Positions 1 to 9,647 of a stretch of DNA of 64,000 nucleotides are shown here, piece after piece. The notes beneath the pieces were generated by a model. It worked only from the letters and a program-made list of their open reading frames with translations, had not been told where the DNA came from and did no database searches. The DNA comes from Prorocentrum cordatum (lineage: Eukaryota; Sar; Dinophyceae; Prorocentrales; Prorocentraceae), in NCBI GenBank assembly GCA_963575745.1, contig CAUYUJ010019929.1, positions 88,305-152,304 on the forward strand. Reading direction: 5' to 3'. The stretch's first letter is position 1. Every line of letters begins with the position of its first letter. The position numbers were made by a program, and so were the translations under genes.

Positions 1-2858
1 GAAGGCGCGCGGCGCGAGGGCGCCCTATTCTGACCCAGTTCTTCGCCAGCCGCGCGCGTGGAACGATTTTGTCTCTCGGCTTCATCACGGCGATCGGCTG
101 GATTTCGCTCTCGACCGCGGGCGCGAGTCCGTGGAGTTCTTCTGCGCGCCTAAGAAGGACCAACGATTGAGACTTGCGTGCGTTTGTCGTCACAGTAATG
201 TCTGGCTCCGTGAGCCCGAGAATGTCACGTCGCGCACTGGGGAGACCCTCGGCAATCTCGAGGTCGGTGAGGACGACACTTTATTTCTCTGAGGCTGATC
301 TGTCTAACGCATACTACCATCCTCAGTTGCCTTTCGAGTTGCGGCATCTGTTCACCCTTCGCCGCGTTCGTGCTCGGGGCATCGGTTTGATTGATTTCAA
401 TGGTGAGCTGGTGCGGGAAGGGGCCTGGGTGCACCCGGGACTGCGTGCGTGCCCTAAGGAGTGGACATGGCCATTGTGATGGTGTCAACGTATTCATGAG
501 AGGTTAGTCGAGCGTTTTGGAGGCCTTCCCGCCGAGCGGGCGCAGGATCGTCGCGTCACTCCTTCATTAGCTGGTGCTTGTCATCTCGAGTACGTCGACA
601 ACTTCGTCGCTATTCGGTCTGTCGCCTCCAAAGTGCATCGCCTCGCGTCGGCCGTCGTCGAGGGGTTCAGGGAGGCCGGCCTAGTCGTGACCGCTGACGT
701 CGACACGCCCGGGGACGATCTCGCTCGAGATCGCGCTGCGTTGGGATGGGGCACCAGTTGCCGCGCCGCTGTCTCGAGGCCCACTCGAGCCCGGGTCTGG
801 AGAGCCCGCCTTTGCGCGCGTGCCGCGCTGCCCCGCGGCCCTGTCTCTGGGAAAGTTCTCGAGAGGCTCGCGGGCCACATGGTTCTCATCAGCCTGGTCC
901 GCAGGGAGAGCCTCTCGGTCTTCGACGCGCTGTTCGCGTTCACCCGCCGCTTCTACAATGAGGAGGCCTCGCCGTGGCCCAGCGCGATCAACGAGCTCAC
1001 CATCTGGGAGGGGATCTCGCCGCTGCTGCGGCGCAACCTCAAAGCCTCGTGGGGGCCGACACTGTGCGCCGCGGACGCGTCTCCGACCGGTCTGGGGGTC
1101 TGCACGCCGGCCATCTCCGTCGAGGAAGCTCGAGGCCTTGGGAGGCACTGCGAGCGCTGGCGTTTCTTTCGGGGTGCCCGTCTTCCTCCCCCGCATCAGC
1201 AGGCTGCCGCCGCTACCGCCGCGTCCGACGACCCTGAGGCGCAGTGGCTGTCCGGGGTGCACGACAACGGGCCTGGGGGCCTCAGGGATATCGACGGGGG
1301 CCCGCCTCGCGCAGGTAGTACCGCTGACCTTCTGGGTCCTGGACTCGGAGACACTCGTGAGAACGCGTTTCGCGAGGCACCCCTGAAGCTGTTGAAACGG
1401 GACTGGAAGATCGCAGGCCGCCACAAGTGGAACGTTGAGGAGCCGATGCCGATCTTCGAGGGGCGGGCCATCCTGCACGCTCTCCGACACGCCTTGAGGA
1501 ATGCTCAGAATTTCGGGCGGCGGATCGCCGTCTTGGGGGGCGCCCCCGCGGCCACCTGCGCAGGTTCGAAGGGCCGATCGGATTCCAGGGCGACGTTGAA
1601 GGTCACTCAGTCGGTCGCCGCTCTCTGTCTGGCCACTGGGCGCGCGCTGCACTGCCGGCGGCTTCCCTCGGAGTGGACCGTGGCCGATGGCCCCTTGAGG
1701 GGGCTCGCCGTTCCCTTGGCGCCGCAGCCGCTGTCTCTCTCGAAGCCCCGCGAGCTGGAGTGGCTTCGCTCGGCTGGCCAGGCCCCGTCCGCCCTGCGGT
1801 CCGCCGCCGCGGCTGGCGGCGACGCTGCTGCGGGCGACGCCCTCAACCGGCCCCCCCTCGAGCGGGCCCGGTTCGAGGCCAGCGGCGACGGGCAGCCAGA
1901 CCCGCGCGCCGCCTGCTGGGAGACCGTCTTCGTCAACGGGGTTTCCTTCGCGGGCTGCCCCCAGCGCCGGGCCAGCGGCCGCCCCCCACAAGGCGCCGCG
2001 CGCTCCGGCGCGGGCCCCCCCGCAGGGCGCCAGACAGGCCCGGGCCAAGGAGGCGGCGAGGCGGCGAGCCGCGGCGACCGCGGCCGACGGGACGACGGTT
2101 TGCCAGACCCACTCGGCGCGCCCCGCTACGTTGCGGCTGTGCCAAGACGACGTCGCCTCTTTCAAGCGCGGCAGGGCCATCCCATGCCGGAGGGCGAGGT
2201 CGACGCCGACCTGGCGTTGGCGCAGTTCTTGGACGAGATGTACTTCGACGGGGCGCATCTCAGCCTGGGGCAGCGCATGCTCGCCGCGGCACCGGTCCAC
2301 CAGTCCTCTCTGAGCACGGCGGGCGGCGCGCGGATGCCGCGGAGCCGCCGCGCGTTCAAGGGCTGGCAGCGCCTGGCGCCTGCGGGCTCCAGGATCGGGG
2401 CGCCGCATGAGGTGACGCGCATGATCGCGACGTGGGTGTGGCTCCACGGACTCTGGGAGGAGGGGCTCGTGACGTGGCTGACGTTCGAGATGTACTACCG
2501 CCCGAACGAGCCGTTCACCCTCCGCGCGAGGGACCTGGCGCCCCCCGTGGCTGGGGCGCGGACGGGGGGCAGTTGGTCGCTGACGCTGCACGCCCGCGAG
2601 CACGGGGTCGCTTCCAAGACCGAGGAGTTCGATCAGGCGCAGCTCCTGGACCTCGAGCGGCAGGCGGGCCTCGGGCCGGCCCTCGCCGCCCTGCTGGAGG
2701 CGCGCTTCGGTGTCCAGTGGCGGCTGTCTGTGCTGGAGCGGCCCGCGGGTGCTGCCTCGGCTCCTCCTCTGTTCCCGATCAGCAGCACGCAGGCGGGCCA
2801 GGCTTTCGACGGGGCCGCGCAGGCGCTGGGACTCCGGCGCGCGGGCGTGGTCCCCTGA
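1..2858 (+). pseudogene. DIRS-like retroelement, front part: RT, RNase H, N-terminal half of tyrosine recombinase (decayed, cut by window start)
   Basis: One long frame covers 285-2858. The RT is recognised from ADLSNAYYHPQLPF (about 299-340) and the catalytic-box equivalent YVDNF (about 590-605), which has N in place of the second D of YxDD. An RNase H-like block follows with ADASPTGLGV near 1070. The C-terminal 220 residues match the start of a DIRS-type tyrosine recombinase: KGWQRLAPAGSR, then YYRPNEPF, whose Arg is the first catalytic Arg of the family. Two breaks are visible. A 1-base frameshift at about 270-285 separates the upstream RT segment (FFCAPKKDQRLRL, a different frame) from the rest, and an in-frame TGA lies at 477-479 where the family has a residue before WCQ. 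The recombinase stops at 2858, before its Arg-II and Tyr boxes, which appear at 22405. The element is copy-number DNA, not a host gene; the family call is from memory of dinoflagellate DIRS-like elements. Confidence 0.82.
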
Positions 2859-2866
2859 GGTCCTGT

Positions 2867-2933
2867 CCGGCTAAAAAACAGTTGTTGAACATCTCCGGCT
2901 AAAAAATAGCTTCCCAGCTAAAAAATAGCTGTT
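2867..2933 (+). repeat. Left-edge triplicate of GGCTAAAAAA-type short repeat
   Basis: Three direct copies of a ~22-bp unit (CGGCTAAAAAACAGTTGTT, CCGGCTAAAAAATAGC, CCAGCTAAAAAATAGCTGTT) begin 9 bp after the recombinase frame ends. The same unit recurs twice in the same orientation at 22351-22403, directly before the recombinase resumes. I see it nowhere else, so it probably marks the two edges of the 19.5 kb interval. Confidence 0.75.
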
Positions 2934-2990
2934 GCTGTTGTTTGCTTAGAATTTCAAATTTATGTTCACTTTTCGTTTGATATGCGTTAA

Positions 2991-3998
2991 TCCCACCAGC
3001 CCTTTGGGCGTGAGTGGTTTAGAGAGCTCTCTCTGTCCTCAACCCCCCAACCCTCCTTCTTCCCCTTCGGGTAGGGGTTTACCCCTCCCCCTACCCCCTC
3101 CCCATGGGCCTGGAGAGGGAGTTCCACGGGTCGTTGGAGGGTCTTTTTCGACTCCTGGGAGGGCCAAAAAACAACGGCACTCACGAGGATTCTGGCCCCG
3201 ACGGGGGGACGCTAAAAAACCTTCTCCTCTTCTGTGAAGCCAAAATCATTGATTTTACTACGGTTTCGGCCCCATTTTGGCTTTCTGAGGGGGCAGCGCT
3301 CCTCTTCCTTGTTTTCAAAATCATTGATTTTACGACGGTTTTGGGCTCATTTTGTCTTTCTCAGGGGGTAGCGCCCATTTGCGCTTTTGAGGAGGTCGCA
3401 AGAGGCCCCCAAGAGGCCCCAAGATGCCTCCAGGAGCCTCCCAAGAAGCTTCCAAGAGGCCCCCAAGACGCCCCCAAGAGGCCCCCAGAGGCTCCCAACA
3501 GGCTCCCAAGAGGCACCCACGAGGCCCCCAGAGCCCCCAAGAGGCTCCCAAGAGGCCACCAAGAGCTCCCCAAGAGGCCCCCAAGAGGCCCCAAGAGGCT
3601 CCAAGAGGGCCCCAAGAGGCACCACGAGGAGCCCGAACGACTCACACCAGGACGAGGGGCCCGAACGACTCACACCACGACGCGGGCCTCGAACGACTCA
3701 CACCACAAGGAGGGGCCCGAACGACTCACACCAGGACGAGGGGCCCGAACGACTCACACCATGAGGAGCCCGAACGACTCACACCACGACGCGGGCCTCG
3801 AACGACTCACACCACGAGGAGCCCGAACGAGTCACACCAGGATGACGGGCAGCGCTCATACAAGTCCCCCACGATGGCCCCCAGAGGTCCACCAGATGGC
3901 CCCTAGAGTTCCCCATATGGCCCACAAGAGGTCCCCAGGAGGCACCACGAGGCCTCATGTTTCGCAAGAGTTGCTGTTTTGAGATGGGCTGGTGGGGA
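2991..3998 (+). mobile_element. ~1 kb TIR element, copy A (TCCCACCAGCCC ends)
   Basis: It starts with TCCCACCAGCCC and ends with the complementary GGGCTGGTGGGGA. The match extends outward a few bases (GCGTTA / TACGC). Inside, in order: a pyrimidine-rich block, two ATCATTGATTTTAC motifs about 70 bp apart, an array of degenerate CCCAAGAGG-type 9-12-mers (3400-3630), then an array of ~27-bp CGAACGACTCACACCA units (3636-3840). Copy B at 12811 has the same order. No transposase is encoded; the open frames are by-products of the repeats. Probably a non-autonomous DNA transposon. Confidence 0.85.
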
Positions 3999-4416
3999 TA
4001 CGCGAAGCGTGAAGAATTATTTCGGAGCGGCGTTCATTTTCATGTGTTCGTGACTTGTCCGCTGTCACCTAACATAAAAAAGAGGGATATTGAAAAGAGA
4101 TGAGAAGAACCCGAACACGAGGAATAATAAGGAGAACAGGAGGATGAGGAGGAAGATGAAGGAGAGGAGGAGGATGGCATGCACCGCAAGTGTTCACGTG
4201 ACATGAGCATGTCTGCCCCAACCGATGCAGGATCAAAGCGTTTATACGATAGATCATATCAATGTGTAACGTACTTCGTTGGCACAGCACGTGCTCAAAT
4301 TGTTGAGAAAGTCTCGAGCGGCAGTTTCAGGTTCTTGACTTCAGCATGAGCCACGAGCAAGCTCGAGGCGCGACCTCCATCGGGGGCTTTGCGTCAACGG
4401 GGCGCTCCCAGCAGGC
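3999..4416. other. Spacer without recognisable gene
   Basis: This contains a GA-rich stretch (about 4090-4175) and otherwise unique sequence leading to the spliced-leader remnant. A second frame beginning at an ATG near 4345 runs into gene 1 but looks weaker than the frame starting at 4437. Confidence 0.5.
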
Positions 4417-4434
4417 CCGCAGCCATTTTGGCTC
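4417..4434 (+). other. Relic dinoflagellate spliced leader next to the gene 1 ATG
   Basis: CCGCAGCCATTTTGGCTC matches 17 of 18 positions of the dinoflagellate spliced leader (one T to C change) and contains an exact 14-base run, AGCCATTTTGGCTC. The ATG of gene 1 follows 2 bases later. Leader remnants immediately upstream of start codons are the known signature of genes re-inserted from trans-spliced mRNA. Confidence 0.75.
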
Positions 4435-4436
4435 TG

Positions 4437-4838
4437 ATGGCGGGCGCGCCCGACAGTCGGTCGGGCCGAGCCTCTTCGTCAGCCACACAAGAGCAGCTCG
4501 ATGCGATTGTGAAGAGACATATTAGCTCTTCAGACACGATCTCATACACATCAAAACTCGATGGGCCAGTGGACTCGAAGGTTATCGTGAGACATTCTGC
4601 GCTCATCACCGAGCTCAGGGCAGCGTCTCCCGCGGGGGGCATCAACGAAGTGCCGCTCAAGAGAGCCCTGCAGAACCTCGCGAGCTCCAAGGAGAGCGAG
4701 TGGCACTTGTCGCAGAGCAAGGGCGAATGGGCAGAGCAGATCGGGAACAGCATCAGGGCAATGTTGCGCCACGTGTCCACGGCTCTCTGCAGGCATCGGC
4801 GCTTGAAAACCCGAGCCCGCCCGTCGGAGGTGGTCTAG
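4437..4838 (+). CDS. Gene 1, probable first exon (lineage-specific protein)
   Basis: The frame opens at the ATG just after the relic leader and is well supported by codon choice. It reads MAGAPDSRSGRASSS, then an ordered region QEQLDAIVKRHISSSD, VRHSALITELRAASP and LKRALQNLASSKESEW. The last certain coding residues are around SIRAMLRHV (about 4775). The true donor lies between there and the in-frame stop at 4836-4838, with GT at 4772 or near 4830. I do not recognise a domain. The next exon candidate is at 5162. The start is chosen by the leader remnant rather than the longer upstream in-frame ATG at 4389, which would read through the leader. Confidence 0.6.
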   Translation: MAGAPDSRSGRASSSATQEQLDAIVKRHISSSDTISYTSKLDGPVDSKVIVRHSALITELRAASPAGGINEVPLKRALQNLASSKESEWHLSQSKGEWAEQIGNSIRAMLRHVSTALCRHRRLKTRARPSEVV

Positions 4839-4869
4839 GACATGGAGGAATGGAGGCCGGCGCTTATGC

Positions 4870-5100
4870 CATAGACTGCCACAAAATGAGGAGGAAGAGA
4901 AAGTTAAGAATGAGGAGGGGTAGGAGAGGAGGAGGAGGAGGCGGAGGAGGAGGAGGAGGAGAAGGAGGAGGAGGAGGAGGAGGAGGAGGAGGAGGAGGGG
5001 AGGAGGGAGGAGGAGGAGGAGGCGGAGAAGGAGGAGGAGGAGGAGGATGGAGGATGGAGGATGGAGGATGGATCGAGGATGGATGAGGCCGAGGAGGAAT
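4870..5100 (+). repeat. Imperfect (GGA)n intronic tract
   Basis: Purine-only triplet repeat with occasional GCG and a GGATGGA motif, inside the first intron of gene 1. A second GGA tract lies at 5285-5440. The glycine-, glutamate- and proline-rich frames here are repeat shadows. Confidence 0.9.
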
Positions 5101-5161
5101 AGGAGGAGGAGCAGGTGACGTAAACAGCACGAGCCCCGCCCCGCCCGCGCCTTCCCAGGCC

Positions 5162-5286
5162 AGACAAGATCCCGAAGTGGGCGGAGGAGTTCAAGGGCGA
5201 CGACGCGACCACGCTGGACACCGCCTGGCGAACTCACGCACTCCCTGCCACCTCGAATCCCAGGGACCAACGTGAAAATCATCGGA
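5162..5286 (+). CDS. Gene 1, internal exon candidate
   Basis: Strong G/C third positions in the frame reading DKIPKWAEEFKGDD, TTLDTAWRTHALPATS. The acceptor is probably the AG at 5157-5158 or 5165-5166. The right end is uncertain because the frame continues into GGA repeat; the GT at about 5272 is a candidate donor but its phase does not match the next exon I propose. Confidence 0.5.
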
Positions 5287-5533
5287 GAAGAAGAAGGAGG
5301 GCGAGGAGGAGGAAGAGGAGGAGGAGGAGGAGGAAGGCGAGGGGGATGATGAGGAGGAGGAGGATGAGGCGGAGGAGCAGGAGGAGGATGAGTTGGAGGA
5401 GGATGAGGAGGAGGAGGAGGAGGAGGAGAAGGGGTGGGGTCATTCGCTTCCGGCCCCTGGAGAGGACAGCCAGCCCTGCGGCCACCTGGGCGACGACATC
5501 CCACGCAGCCCGATCGCGTCTCCGAAGGTTCTA

Positions 5534-5670
5534 GCAATCGAAACACGCAGCGCCATCGGAGGCGGCGAGCATCAACGAAGCGTCAATGCAGTGTCAACGC
5601 TCGCGTTGACGCTGCAGTGACGCTTCGTTGACGCTCGCCGCTGATGATAGAGATGCGTGCTTCGATCATC
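5534..5670. repeat. GTTGACG hairpin, copy 1
   Basis: Near-perfect foldback. The inner arms 5562-5600 and 5603-5641 pair with about three mismatches around the CGTCAACGC / GCGTTGACG centre. The outer flanks (ATCGAAACACGCA and its complement TGCGTGCTTCGAT) extend the palindrome to about 137 bp. The right end is 5 bases from the acceptor of the next exon, so the hairpin forms the 3' end of the intron. Confidence 0.88.
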
Positions 5671-5675
5671 AACAG

Positions 5676-5786
5676 GTGCAGGAGGCGGCCAAGGGGCGCA
5701 GCCGCGCCTCGCACCCGCTCCCGAACGACGACGAGGTGCTCGACAAAGACGACACGTACTTCTACGGTGTGGCAGCTGATATGAAG
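5676..5786 (+). CDS. Gene 1, exon 3
   Basis: A 111-bp exon bounded by CAACAG|GTG and GATATGAAG|GTGGG, phase 0 at both ends. It encodes 37 residues including DDEVLDKDDTYFYGVAADMK. It joins in frame to the exon at 6251. The G repeated at both splice borders is typical of dinoflagellate introns. Confidence 0.65.
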
Positions 5787-5819
5787 GTGGGATCTCAACC
5801 ATATGAAATATGAGGGTGA

Positions 5820-6235
5820 AAATGGATGATGAGGAGAGGGAGGATGAGAATGAGGAGGAGGAGGAGGAGGAGGAGGAGACTGATGAGGGAGATGAAGAGG
5901 AATAGGAGGAGGACGAGCAGGAGGATAACGAGAACGCGGAAGGGGTGGGAGTATAGGAAGCGCGAAATAAGGATACCTCGATGAGATGGAAACGGCTACA
6001 GATGATGTGGAACAAGGAAAAGGTGGGAGGTGAGGAGGATGAGGAGGCGAGGAGAAGGTGGAGGAGGAGGAGGAGGAGGGGAAACTGCCCCTCCTCCTCA
6101 TCCGCTTCCTCTTCTTCCTGCCCCCCTCTCCTCCTCATCGGCCTCATCCTCCTCATCTTCCTCATCCTTCCTCCTCACCGACTTCACTCTCCTCCTCCTC
6201 CTCCTCCTCCTCCACCACCACCGCCGCTTATTTTT
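5820..6235. repeat. GA-rich then CT-rich tracts in gene 1 intron 3
   Basis: Purine tract 5820-5920, mixed GA-rich to 6080, then (CCT)n to about 6225 and a T run just before the acceptor. The opposite polarities could pair, making this intron a possible large foldback. Confidence 0.7.
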
Positions 6236-6250
6236 TTTTTTCATTACAAG

Positions 6251-7255
6251 GTGGCGTGGAGGCAGAAGCGTGACGGTTCAGATCTTCGAGAATACTCGAG
6301 GGCTGTGACCGAGGAGCTCGAGGACGACAAGACCGTCCGCGTCGCCAAGTTTGGCGGGGCGGCAAAATGGGCAATGCCGAACTCAGTGATGCTCCCAGAG
6401 GCGGCATCAGAGAAGCAAGGGACGGCGACAGTCTGGAGCGGCCAGCTGCACAACGACAGCAGCGCCACGGTCAAGCTCACCTGGGTCACGAAGGCTGACA
6501 AGAAGTGGCTGGCGCTGTGGGTGATGCGGCCCAAGCTACGTGATCAGCAACAGCTCCAGCTGCTGAGGTACGCGGACGCAGCGGCCGCGGAGGCGTTCGT
6601 CAAGAAGCTCGCGATGGACTTCGCGGCAGGGAAGGTGGACAAGGCAGAGATGGAAGCGCTCAAGAAGTCATGGGTGGAGACCAACGGCGGTACTAGCGAC
6701 GGCGCCGTGAGGAAGCGGCCTGCCGCCAATGCCAAGGCAGGTACCAAGGCGAAGGTGCAGACGACTACTGGGGACGATCCTAAGTTCGAAGAGGAGGACG
6801 GCGACGACGGTGAGTCGCCCGCAGATGACGATGGCGAGGGCGATGATGGCCATCACAGGCATTCAGATGAAGATGAAGATGACGACGCTGGCGGAGTCGG
6901 CGCAGAGAACATGGATGATGACCACGATGACGCCGAGACCAGCGTGCGCAAGAGGCCGGCCGCGCAGAAGATCATCGCCGCGAAGCGCCAGAAGCTGCAG
7001 GATGCCATGAAGGGCGACATGTCGTTGGACGAGGGCAAGGACAAGACGTCGGCCAAGGGCGTGGAGCTGAACGCGCAGGAGGCCGCCGCAGAGGAGGCGC
7101 CCCAGGTGCTGCAGCCAGCAGCTGCAGCCAGCAGCGGCAGCAGCGGCAGCCAGGCGGTGCCGCAGGAGGTTGTCGCGGCGGCGGCGGCGGCTGCTTTCGC
7201 GCAGGCGCAGCAGGTGCGCATGTCGCGCGCGGCGGCGCCCGACTTCGATTTGTAA
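6251..7255 (+). CDS. Gene 1, terminal exon: acidic KRPAA-type probable nuclear protein
   Basis: The acceptor is CATTACAAG|GTG. The exon encodes about 334 residues and ends in TAA. The first 140 residues look folded (REYSRAVTEELEDDKTVRVAK, TVWSGQLHNDSSATVKLTW, WLALWVMRPKLRDQQQLQLL) with a helical stretch to about residue 145. Then comes SVRKRPAAQKIIAAKRQK and an earlier VRKRPAANAK: two Lys/Arg-rich segments resembling nuclear localisation signals, separated by a long Asp/Glu-rich tract (DDDGEGDDGHHRHSDEDED). The C-terminus is Ala/Gln rich and ends AAPDFDL. No known family recognised; nuclear location is inferred from composition. Not an obvious transposon protein, but it sits inside the interval bracketed by the broken DIRS recombinase. 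Confidence 0.75.
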   Translation: MAWRQKRDGSDLREYSRAVTEELEDDKTVRVAKFGGAAKWAMPNSVMLPEAASEKQGTATVWSGQLHNDSSATVKLTWVTKADKKWLALWVMRPKLRDQQQLQLLRYADAAAAEAFVKKLAMDFAAGKVDKAEMEALKKSWVETNGGTSDGAVRKRPAANAKAGTKAKVQTTTGDDPKFEEEDGDDGESPADDDGEGDDGHHRHSDEDEDDDAGGVGAENMDDDHDDAETSVRKRPAAQKIIAAKRQKLQDAMKGDMSLDEGKDKTSAKGVELNAQEAAAEEAPQVLQPAAAASSGSSGSQAVPQEVVAAAAAAAFAQAQQVRMSRAAAPDFDL

Positions 7256-7499
7256 TTGCATGTGCGGGCTAAATGTACTTAGCTACAACATGTCGGTCGC
7301 GCTTGAACCGCAAATGTGTGTTGATCTTAGGCCATCCCCCCGTGCTGGATTCGTTGGCTCGTTGGGTGACCGCGTGGTGCGGCCCGTAACGTGAATGGTT
7401 GTTGCAATCGAGCTCATAGTGAGTTCTGTGTCCCCACAGGTTCCGCTGCCATCCACTCACCCTCCGCCCCCGCATGCACTCTCATTTCCAATTATCTTC

Positions 7500-7590
7500 C
7501 AGCCTTCTCTTCCTCCTCCTCCTCCGCCTCCTCCTCCTCCTCCTCCGCCTCCTCCTCCTCGTCCTACCCCTCCTCCACCTCCCGCCCACG
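7500..7590 (+). repeat. (CCT)n microsatellite
   Basis: Imperfect CCT/TCC tract between gene 1 and gene 2. The rest of 7256-7935 is 3' flank of gene 1 with no further coding signal I trust. Confidence 0.8.
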
Positions 7591-7942
7591 TCTTTCACAG
7601 ACAGTCGCAGCATCGCTTCGGATGAAGTTGACAAACGCCCGAGATAAGACGTGAGCGGGGGAATGCGTTGCCAGGAAGTTACGACCAGAACGCCAGGGCC
7701 CAGGGGGTGCCGTTCTTTTCAAACACGCTGCCAAGGGAACGGGCGACGCCCTCGGGACCAGGAAAAGGAGAAGCAGGTGGCGGCGTGGAACAGTTGGAGG
7801 AGGATGAAGATGATCGAGGAGGAGGAGGAGGAGGACGACGACGAAGGTCGTATGCTGAAGCAACCAGGGCACCGAGAATTCATCTCACATTAAGCAGCCC
7901 CCCCCCCCCCCCCAATTGCGTCCTTGTACTAACGCAGGCATT

Positions 7943-8179
7943 ATGCCCAAGCGACAGTCTAAGAAGCCATCGGCTCAGACGAGCCCTCCCGATTCCGACA
8001 TTCGGTGGGGCGCAGTTCCGAAGAACTGGACGTCTACTTCCCTGGGGCGCCAATTACTTTCCTTGGGGCCAGCCATGGCCGATGCTGTGACGCAGCCATT
8101 ACTGGAGCATCTACCAGAGGGGCCTGAACGCGCTGGCGCGGTCCGCATCGCGAGGGAGAGGCAATCGGCGGAGGCATAG
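7943..8179 (+). CDS. Gene 2, probable first exon
   Basis: A pyrimidine run and TACTAACGCAG precede the ATG by six bases, which fits a trans-splicing acceptor for the spliced leader (inference). The frame reads MPKRQSKKPSAQTSPPDSD, IRWGAVPKNW, LSLGPAMADAVTQPLLEHL, PEGPERAGAVRIARERQS. The basic N-terminus may be a nuclear signal. The donor is not resolved; the open frame ends at 8179 in a G run. Confidence 0.5.
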   Translation: MPKRQSKKPSAQTSPPDSDIRWGAVPKNWTSTSLGRQLLSLGPAMADAVTQPLLEHLPEGPERAGAVRIARERQSAEA

Positions 8180-8260
8180 GGGGGGGGGGGGGGGGGGGCG
8201 AACGCCTTGCCGAAGATGAGCTGGAACACGCCATAGTTGCGTGCTCCTGCGGGGTGGCCC

Positions 8261-8380
8261 ACGATCACCACCAATGCAACGATACCGAACTGCCGACGGA
8301 CCGTTAACGATCTGTCAACGCTAGCGTTGACGGATCGTTGACGGTTCGTTGACAGTTGGTTCGCTATGGTTGTGATCGTG
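8261..8380. repeat. GTTGACG hairpin, copy 2
   Basis: A ~120-bp palindrome. ACGATCACCACCA at the left pairs with TGGTTGTGATCGT at the right, with the central GTCAACGCTAGCGTTGAC perfect. It lies in the intron between the first and second exons of gene 2. Confidence 0.85.
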
Positions 8381-8497
8381 CGTGGCTAAGAGACAAGTAG
8401 AGGAATCGCAGATGTGGCACGCTCGGAGACAACTCAACCGTGAGATCTGTTCGAACAAGGGGGTTAGAGAGCTTATGCGGGGGTGCTCTGCGCTCAG

Positions 8498-8759
8498 GCA
8501 GCTGGCAGCGCTGACACGGTGATGGAGCAGATCTTCGCCCCCGTGATTTCTGTCGATGACGACACCGTTCCGCCAGAGCAGCCCGACCCAGCAGAGCAGC
8601 TGCAGCCATTGCCATCATCAGATCAGCAGTCGGACCCGAGCGGGCCGATGGAGGTGGATCTGGGCGCCCCTGGGGATCCCAGCGGCGTGGCGGGGAGCGG
8701 CACCACTGAGCCTGAGGACCGAGGGTCGAACCAACCAACACGCGTTCGGACCGAGGAAG
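8498..8759 (+). CDS. Gene 2, second exon
   Basis: Acceptor CGCTCAG|GCA and donor GAGGAAG|GTTGAA. The frame encodes an acidic, Pro/Gln-rich segment (AQAAGSADTVMEQIFAPVIS, VDDDTVPPEQPDP, PSGPMEVDLGAPGDP). The phase-1 donor fits the acceptor at 9162, giving a Glu across the junction. Confidence 0.6.
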
Positions 8760-8884
8760 GTTGAATGAGGACGACGATGGAGGGTGCAATGAGGTGGTGC
8801 GAGAACGGCAGACTGGGACGGGGTGGTGACGCGAGGGTGGAGGAACGGGATGAAGAGGTGGATGAAAGGAGCGGTGACGAGCAG

Positions 8885-9130
8885 CAGTATGATCAGGAGG
8901 AGAAGGAGAGGAAGCAGGAGGAGGAGGAGGGGGATGACCTTACACCGAGGATTGATCCCCCTCCTCCTCCTCCGCCTCCTCCTCCTCCTCCTCATCCTCC
9001 TCCTCATCATCATCATCAGCATCATCAACATCATCCTCTGCCTACCCTCCTCCTGCTCCTCCTATTCATCCTCCCCCTCGGCCTCTTCCCCCTCCCCAAC
9101 TTCACTCGTCATGTCTCCTCCTCTTTCACT
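8885..9130. repeat. GGA and CCT tracts in gene 2 intron 2
   Basis: Purine tract (about 8890-8935) followed by CCT/CAT-rich pyrimidine tract (8960-9130): the same purine-then-pyrimidine layout as in gene 1 intron 3. Confidence 0.75.
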
Positions 9131-9162
9131 TCCCCCTCCTCCTCCTGAAACCCTACAGCCAG

Positions 9163-9353
9163 AGGACTCGGCCACGTCGACGCCTGGCTGGGTGAATGAA
9201 CTCCAGGCGGGGGCTGCTGCTGCTGCTGCCACTCCAGCGGGATGCAACCGCGACGAGGAGGAGACCCCGTACTGGAGCCCGCCGAAGATGAACGAGATCG
9301 AGGACAGCAATCGGCGTCGTCGGCGCCCCTCGTCGTCGATCCCGTCTCCATGA
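9163..9353 (+). CDS. Gene 2, third exon candidate
   Basis: The frame after acceptor CAGCCAG reads DSATSTPGWVNELQAG, an Ala run, then DEEETPYWSPPKMNEIEDSN. It degrades into Arg/Ser repeat before an in-frame stop at 9351-9353; the donor is somewhere after EIEDSN and is not resolved. Confidence 0.5.
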
Positions 9354-9354
9354 A

Positions 9355-9600
9355 GACGAGGAGGAGGAGGCGGAGGATGAGGATGTGAGGAGGAGGCGGA
9401 GGATGCTGATGAGGCGGAGGAGGAGGTGGAGGACGCGACGGATGAAGGGGGCGAGGGTGAGACTAAGGAGGAGGCGGAGGAGGAGGAGGAGGAGGCGGAG
9501 GAGCAGCAGTAGCAGGATGAGGAGGAGGGGGGGGGGGGGGGGATGGGGGGAGGAGGAGGATGAGAGGGTAGAGAGGAGAGTGGGAGGAGGACTAGGTGGA
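9355..9600 (+). repeat. (GGA)n tract in gene 2 intron 3
   Basis: Purine triplet repeat with GCG interruptions and a G run at about 9530-9542. Confidence 0.88.
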
Positions 9601-9647
9601 GGACGAGAGATCGGCGTTCTCGTCCCACCCTATCGGTTCACAATCAG

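Noticed and set aside
681-2603. 640-codon minus-strand frame
   Set aside because: Antisense shadow of the GC-rich RT/recombinase frame; no domain on the minus strand.
3275-3295. CCATTTTGGCT in TIR element copy A as a leader relic
   Set aside because: Only 11 bases match, both flanks differ from the leader, and copy B has a different base in the match.
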